DNA of 39,766 bases from contig VAYM01000135.1 of NCBI GenBank assembly GCA_005884945.1, positions 1 to 39,766 on the forward strand. The letters are read 5' to 3'. Of this stretch, positions 36,259 through 39,766 are shown piece by piece. Within the stretch, counting starts at the first letter, position 1, and every line of letters begins with the position of its first letter. The stretch is from Actinomycetota bacterium. GTDB lineage: Bacteria > Actinomycetota > Thermoleophilia > Gaiellales > Gaiellaceae. The translations under genes were made by a program, and so were the position numbers. Under the pieces are notes generated by a model. The model was not told the DNA's origin, searched no databases, and saw nothing but the letters and a program-made list of their open reading frames with translations.

Positions 36259-36615
36259 TCAGCCGACGTCGACCACGCAGAAGCGGTTCCCCTCGGGATC
36301 CGCGAGGATCACGTAGTCCGCGTCCGGCGGCCGCTTGTCCCAGTGCACCTCCGTCGCGCCGAGTGCGACGAGGCGCTCGACCTCGCCTGCCTGGTCTTCG
36401 GTATAGAGATCGAGGTGGATGCGCGGCGGGATCTCCAGCGTGGAGCGGTGGCAGTCGAGCGACAGGTTCGGGCCTACACCGTCCTTCGGCCGCAACAGCA
36501 CGAAGTCGTCGCTGTCCCCCTCCCCACGGCGCACGTAGCCGAGCGCGGCCTCCCAGAAATCCGTCTGGCGGTCGAGATCGCCGACGCGCAGGACGATCGA
36601 ACCGATCCGGAGCAC
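36259..36615 (-). CDS. VOC-family (glyoxalase/bleomycin-resistance fold) protein
   Basis: The 118-residue protein has the two beta-alpha-beta-beta-beta repeats of the VOC fold: IGSIVLRVGDLDRQTDFWEA at the start, and RIHLDLYTEDQAGEVERLVA followed by DADYVILADPEGNRFCVVD. Candidate metal ligands are His in RIHLDLY and Glu in DPEGNRF, but the first-repeat His is absent, so metal use is unclear. The start is GTG 36615. It diverges from the nitroreductase-type gene with a 46-base gap. The substrate is unknown. Confidence 0.88.
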   Translation of the reverse strand: MLRIGSIVLRVGDLDRQTDFWEAALGYVRRGEGDSDDFVLLRPKDGVGPNLSLDCHRSTLEIPPRIHLDLYTEDQAGEVERLVALGATEVHWDKRPPDADYVILADPEGNRFCVVDVG

Positions 36616-36661
36616 CGCCAGAACCTACTTTGTCCGGAGCGTCGAAGAGGAAGGAGACGAG

Positions 36662-37087
36662 ATGAGCGAGGCCGAGACGCTGTTCGGCGAGAAGCATGTC
36701 CGGCGATACCGCGAGACCGGCGGCGACGTCGGTCACATCTGGAAGCGCGGAGCGAAGATCCTCCTGCTGACGACGACGGGACGGAAGACCGGCAAGCAGA
36801 CGACGACGCCGCTGATCTATGAAGAAGCCGGCGGCGATTACGTGGTCGTCGCATCGAAAGGCGGCGCGCCGGAGCATCCGGGCTGGTATCGCAATCTCGC
36901 GAAGGACCCGGATGTCCGCGTGCAGGTGAAGGGCGACGTGTTCGACGCGCGAACGCGCACTGCGGAAGGCGAAGAGCGCGACCGGCTGTGGAAGCTCGTC
37001 AACCAACAGTGGCCCGACTACGACGCGTATCAGCAGCAAACCGAGCGCGAGATTCCGGTTGTCGTGATCGAGCGTACGGCTTTGTAG
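36662..37087 (+). CDS. nitroreductase/deazaflavin (F420)-dependent oxidoreductase family protein
   Basis: The 141-residue protein matches the split-barrel Ddn-like family: KILLLTTTGRKTGKQTTTPL, VVVASKGGAPEHPGWYRNL, and DPDVRVQVKGDVFDARTRTA. These are the standard motifs of actinobacterial F420-dependent nitroreductase-type proteins. GGAAGGAGA before ATG 36662 is a good ribosome binding site. F420 use fits an actinobacterial host, though some members use FMN or have lost activity. Its natural substrate is unknown. A cupin gene follows 9 bases later, so the two are probably cotranscribed. Confidence 0.92.
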   Translation: MSEAETLFGEKHVRRYRETGGDVGHIWKRGAKILLLTTTGRKTGKQTTTPLIYEEAGGDYVVVASKGGAPEHPGWYRNLAKDPDVRVQVKGDVFDARTRTAEGEERDRLWKLVNQQWPDYDAYQQQTEREIPVVVIERTAL

Positions 37088-37096
37088 ACTCGCGCC

Positions 37097-37660
37097 GTGC
37101 CGGAGGCGCCGCTCGAGGACAACGGCTCAGGCCTCGCGCCGGGAGGCGAGGGCTGGTTCGTCGTGAACGTACGCGAAGCCCAGTGGCTGACGACCGAGAA
37201 CGGCGAGGGTCAGCCGACGGGCTCGGAGTGCCCGTTCGAGAGCGGGAGAGCCGAGTTCGGGCAACTCGGCGTCAGACTCCACGTGCTGCCGCCCGGTGAG
37301 ACGAACGGCCTGTACCACTCCGAGTCGGCGCAGGAAGACTTCCTCGTTCTCTCCGGTGAGTGCGTGCTGCTCGTCGAGGGCGAGGAGCGTCGGCTCCGCG
37401 CGTGGGACTTCTTCCACTCTCCGCCGCAGACGGAGCACATCTTCGTCGGCGCCGGGGACGGCCCGTGCGTGCTCCTCATGGTCGGCGCGCGACCCGCCGG
37501 CTGGACGGTGGTGTATCCGGTGTCGGAGCTCGCGGCGCGGTACGAGGCAAGCGCGAAGGCGGAGACACACTCCCCGGATCAGGCGTACGCGGGATTCGAG
37601 CCCTCGCGCCGGGGACGGCCTTCGTACTGGAACCGCCTGCCCTGGGCTGACCAGTACTAG
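37097..37660 (+). CDS. cupin-domain protein
   Basis: The 187-residue single cupin has core motif HVLPPGETNGLYHSESAQED (His and two acidic residues), FLVLSGECVLLVEGEERRL, and motif 2 WDFFHSPPQTEHIFVGAGDG with His residues. A C-terminal tail contains SRRGRPSYWNRLPW. Such proteins bind metals and act as isomerases, dioxygenases or sugar-binding regulators; none can be singled out. GTG 37097 follows the nitroreductase-type gene closely. The stop shares CTAG with the convergent tyrosinase-partner gene. Confidence 0.88.
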   Translation: MPEAPLEDNGSGLAPGGEGWFVVNVREAQWLTTENGEGQPTGSECPFESGRAEFGQLGVRLHVLPPGETNGLYHSESAQEDFLVLSGECVLLVEGEERRLRAWDFFHSPPQTEHIFVGAGDGPCVLLMVGARPAGWTVVYPVSELAARYEASAKAETHSPDQAYAGFEPSRRGRPSYWNRLPWADQY

Positions 37661-38151
37661 GGCAGTGGGATACCGGCCGCGGACGGATCCTCGTACGTGA
37701 TCAGGCTGACGCTCTCGAACTGGAGCGGATCGGCGACGTCGCGTACGAGCGAGGCCGGATTCTCGCGGACGACCGGCACGACCGTGGCGGTGAACGTCGC
37801 TCCCTGGTCGCTTCGCATCAAGCGACGCAACGCGTCGGTGATCACGACCGTGCGGAACTGTGGCGTCAGCTGATGCGGTAGACGCCGGTCGAATGGACTG
37901 TGCGGCCCTTCGGGCACATCGCAATGGCCCGCCTCGCCGAAGCAGCCACCGTGGCCGAACACATAGAAGGATCCTGCGTAGCCCGTGTCTTCGGCTCGGC
38001 CCGTCTCGCCGTCGGCTTTCGGGTTGTTGAGGTAGACCCGCGCTTCGTACGACGGCCCGGAATGATCGACGCCGCGGAACTCGAGGTCGGCGCGGCTGAA
38101 GTCGTCCGGCGAGACTTGCGGAGGCCGCGGCAAGTCGAGCGTGGTCGCCAT
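37657..38151 (-). CDS. stand-alone tyrosinase/polyphenol-oxidase C-terminal domain protein (caddie-like)
   Basis: The 164-residue protein resembles the shielding C-terminal domain of polyphenol oxidases. PSYEARVYLNNPKADGETGR is followed by YAGSFYVFGHGGCFGEAGHC with paired Cys and His, VVITDALRRLM, FTATVVPVV, and a final strand VSLITYED. In most PPOs this domain is fused to the copper domain and must be removed for activity. Here it is a separate gene whose ATG shares one base with the tyrosinase stop (TGATG), so it is translated with it. It may act as a copper-delivery or inhibitory partner. Alternatively it is simply a non-covalent subunit. Confidence 0.75.
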   Translation of the reverse strand: MATTLDLPRPPQVSPDDFSRADLEFRGVDHSGPSYEARVYLNNPKADGETGRAEDTGYAGSFYVFGHGGCFGEAGHCDVPEGPHSPFDRRLPHQLTPQFRTVVITDALRRLMRSDQGATFTATVVPVVRENPASLVRDVADPLQFESVSLITYEDPSAAGIPLP

Positions 38152-38966
38152 CAGTGGGCCACCACCGCGTGCGCGGTCGCGGCTGCGTAGGCGTAGCCGA
38201 GCCCCTTGATGTCGAGCGTCTGCGCGACGGTCATCGGGAACGGCGGCAGTGCCTGGTTCAAGAGCGAGGACGGCAGGTGCGGATTCGGATGGCGGATCTG
38301 CCACAAACGCCACAGCCGGTCGATCATCGTGTGATGCGCGAAGAAGATCGGGTCGTACGCGGCCCAGGGAATCTCCCCCATCGTCCCGCCGACCCACACG
38401 TGCACCGAGTTGTGGATCTGCTCGAGCTGCCCCTGGAAGTCCAGGAAGTCGGGGAGGCTGAGCACCGATTGCACCTGCGGACGCGTCGGCAGGTCGCCCG
38501 GCGAACCGGGGCTGCGCGACGTCTCCTGCGGCTGGTTGTTCTGCCGCGCAGCGGGCGGGACCGTCGTCTGGTACAGCGGATTCGGATTGTTGCCGACCTG
38601 CGCGTCTGCGAACGCCGCCGGAATGCCGTTCGCGTGCGACCCGGCCGACGTCCAGTCCCACCACGCCAGCACCGCGTCCGGCACGAGATCGCGCAGCGCG
38701 AGCTCGAAGAAGTAGAGATACGCGCGATGCCACGGCAGGAAGAGCCGCGTCCCGTGCTGGCAGTACATCGGCAGCGGTAGTCCGTGGATGCCGGCCCAGT
38801 GTCCGAAACCGCGGTCGTCGGTGAGGGCCTCCGCCGCGGCGTACGAGTCGCGCAGTGCCTTCAGCTGCGCGGTCGAGAGGTTCTCGACGCTCTTGCGATG
38901 CCGCAGCGCCCGCGCCTGCGACGGCGGCGAAGCGGGATGCGCGTGGGCGTGAGCGTGCGCGCTCAT
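38151..38966 (-). CDS. tyrosinase / polyphenol oxidase
   Basis: The 271-residue type-3 copper enzyme has CuA ligands His61 (WAGIHG), His71 (YCQHG) and His80 (FLPWHRAYLYFFE). CuB ligands are His185 and His189 (IHNSVHVWVGG) and the pair at 211-212 (FFAHHTMIDRLW). Cys69 next to the second CuA His may form a thioether. The N-terminus is short and His-rich (MSAHAHAHAHPAS) with no signal peptide. It oxidises monophenols or diphenols to quinones with O2, indicating aerobic life. The adjacent gene encodes a C-terminal-domain partner. The upstream region has no strong ribosome binding site. Confidence 0.93.
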   Translation of the reverse strand: MSAHAHAHAHPASPPSQARALRHRKSVENLSTAQLKALRDSYAAAEALTDDRGFGHWAGIHGLPLPMYCQHGTRLFLPWHRAYLYFFELALRDLVPDAVLAWWDWTSAGSHANGIPAAFADAQVGNNPNPLYQTTVPPAARQNNQPQETSRSPGSPGDLPTRPQVQSVLSLPDFLDFQGQLEQIHNSVHVWVGGTMGEIPWAAYDPIFFAHHTMIDRLWRLWQIRHPNPHLPSSLLNQALPPFPMTVAQTLDIKGLGYAYAAATAHAVVAH

Positions 38967-39087
38967 GCCGACGTTCCGGCGGACACGCGGCCGCTGACGG
39001 CAAGCGGCATACCGCGACGCTAACGCGGCGTCGAGACCCGGTCAAGCGTTCCCTCCAGGAGCAATCCCAGCTCGAGCCGCCGACAAA

Positions 39088-39264
39088 TCCCTCATGTGAG
39101 GGAGGCCGAACGGCCTACCCCGGCCGACTGTCTTAAGACAGCGGAGAGTCTCAGGGATTCCTCGGGGGCCGCAGCCTGAGGGTCCGGGAAGCTCGCCAAT
39201 CAGCCTCCACGCTCTTCGCATCCAAAGGAGGGCGGCCAGTCCCCGACGGCCGCCCTCTCTTTTT
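39088..39264 (+). ncRNA. structured 5' leader ending in an intrinsic terminator (candidate riboswitch or attenuator)
   Basis: Within the 334-base gap between the tyrosinase gene and the secreted-protein gene, a series of hairpins runs in order. They are TCCCTCA/TGAGGGA (39088-39103), GGCCG-AA-CGGCC (39104-39115), CTGTCTTAAGACAG (39128-39141), CTCAGG/CCTGAG (39150-39155 and 39175-39180), and then the terminator at 39228-39264. The T run sets the plus direction, toward the GTG at 39301, 36 bases beyond. The arrangement is that of a cis-regulatory leader. I compared it mentally with glycine, c-di-GMP, c-di-AMP, TPP and cobalamin riboswitches and found no convincing match. Confidence 0.45.
39228..39264 (+). 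terminator. intrinsic terminator in front of the secreted-protein gene
   Basis: GAGGGCGGCC (39228-39237) pairs perfectly with GGCCGCCCTC (39248-39257). The loop can extend the stem by GTC/GAC. It is followed by TCTTTTT. This is the best rho-independent terminator in the window, and it lies upstream of a gene, as in attenuators. Confidence 0.85.
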
Positions 39265-39300
39265 GGGACTCCGCGGAGATCTGCGACCGTATTCAAGGCC

Positions 39301-39766
39301 GTGCGGACCTTCCTTGGCGTGATCGGGCTCGTTGCCCTCGCGCTGACTCTTTCCGGCTCGGCGGCTGCGAAGGGATTCACGCGGGTGGTTCTCGTCGGAT
39401 CCGGCGGACGCTGGACCGAGGTCCATGCCCGGGAAGCGACGATCGACGGCCTGTTGAGCAAGCGCGGCACGGTCGCGCGAATCCGCGGCGGATACGTCCG
39501 GCTGTTCTTCGTCGGCGGCGGCGACTTCCCGGCAAACCCAGCGCGCTACTACCCGGCGCAGGAATGCGTCGCGCTCGACTGGCCGAGCTACGAGACGTCG
39601 TGTGCCCGGATCGACGCCACGCTCGTTCGGCTGCTCAGCAAGGCGCGTCGGCTTCAACGGTTCGAAGCGCGGCCGACCACGCTCGCGAGCATCACGTATC
39701 ACGGCCGGTTTGCAGGCATGATCGCGACCGCCGCCGCGCTGAAGGATCCGAACGAGCTGGCCCTCG
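39301..39766 (+). CDS. secreted protein of unknown function (runs off the right edge)
   Basis: From GTG 39301, 155 codons stay open to the window end. The N-terminus is a clear signal peptide (MRTFLGVIGLVALALTLSGS, cleavage near SAAAKG). The mature part begins GFTRVVLVGSGGRWTEVHAR and includes YVRLFFVGGGDFPANPARYY, one Cys at AQECVAL and one at ETSCAR, and a helical LVRLLSKARRLQRF. The pattern resembles small secreted actinobacterial proteins with no assigned role. Its mRNA would start with the structured leader at 39088-39264. The ribosome binding site is weak (AAGG). Confidence 0.7.
   Translation, partial: MRTFLGVIGLVALALTLSGSAAAKGFTRVVLVGSGGRWTEVHAREATIDGLLSKRGTVARIRGGYVRLFFVGGGDFPANPARYYPAQECVALDWPSYETSCARIDATLVRLLSKARRLQRFEARPTTLASITYHGRFAGMIATAAALKDPNELAL

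Noticed and set aside
39140-39185. Glycine riboswitch suggested by GGAGAGTCTC and CCTGAGG
   Set aside because: The conserved GCCGAAGG and GGACAG cores and the paired-aptamer layout are absent, so only a generic structured leader is reported.

Overview
The window is about 40 kb of very GC-rich DNA with many GTG/TTG starts, short gene spacing and overlapping start/stop codons. The gene content points to a deep-branching actinobacterium: an F420/deazaflavin-type nitroreductase, PspC/LiaF-type sensor genes, NarL-type regulators and IclR/GntR regulators. Class Thermoleophilia is my best guess, but that is inference from style and content, not from a marker gene. I see no rRNA, tRNA, CRISPR or transposase.

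Positions 1-19456 hold a one-carbon/methyl-group catabolic island in two parts. Part A (157-7671) is formate-THF ligase (fhs) with a broken MFS gene on the minus strand. Divergent from it run a GntR regulator, a dimethylglycine/sarcosine-dehydrogenase-type flavoprotein (with an internal deletion) and both ETF subunits. Part B (8233-19456) is a run of 12 overlapping plus-strand genes: IclR regulator, corrinoid protein, MetV-like Cys protein, MetF-like reductase, methyl-THF:corrinoid methyltransferase, RACo-type corrinoid activator, DUF1638 protein, MttB-superfamily methyltransferase without pyrrolysine, CBS-pair protein, betaine-aldehyde-type dehydrogenase, choline-dehydrogenase-type GMC flavoprotein and an FchA-like cyclodeaminase/cyclohydrolase. 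Together they spell a route choline -> betaine aldehyde -> glycine betaine -> (corrinoid demethylation to methyl-THF) dimethylglycine -> (flavoprotein + ETF) sarcosine. The released C1 units would go CH3-THF -> CH2-THF -> CH-THF -> 10-formyl-THF -> formate + ATP. Only a methylene-THF dehydrogenase is missing. This acetogen-style corrinoid machinery next to an ETF-linked oxidative branch is the most interesting thing in the window.

Positions 19447-27800 hold glycerol-3-phosphate dehydrogenase, a PHP phosphoesterase, a four-gene ABC importer with its own promoter, a glycerophosphodiester phosphodiesterase, a HAD hydrolase lacking its nucleophile motif, and an EamA transporter. Read with the choline island, this suggests uptake and breakdown of glycerophosphodiesters such as glycerophosphocholine (inference).

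Positions 27852-39766 are more ordinary: a LiaF-like/PspC-histidine-kinase/NarL regulator trio (the kinase is frameshifted), secreted proteins of unknown role, an acetate-transporter-like protein, a GAF-PAS histidine kinase, small cupin, VOC and nitroreductase proteins, a tyrosinase with a separately encoded C-terminal-domain ('caddie'-like) partner, and finally a structured leader with an intrinsic terminator ahead of a secreted protein that runs off the right edge.

Three genes have reading-frame breaks and one lacks an essential N-terminus. Assembly error and genuine decay cannot be told apart from the sequence alone.
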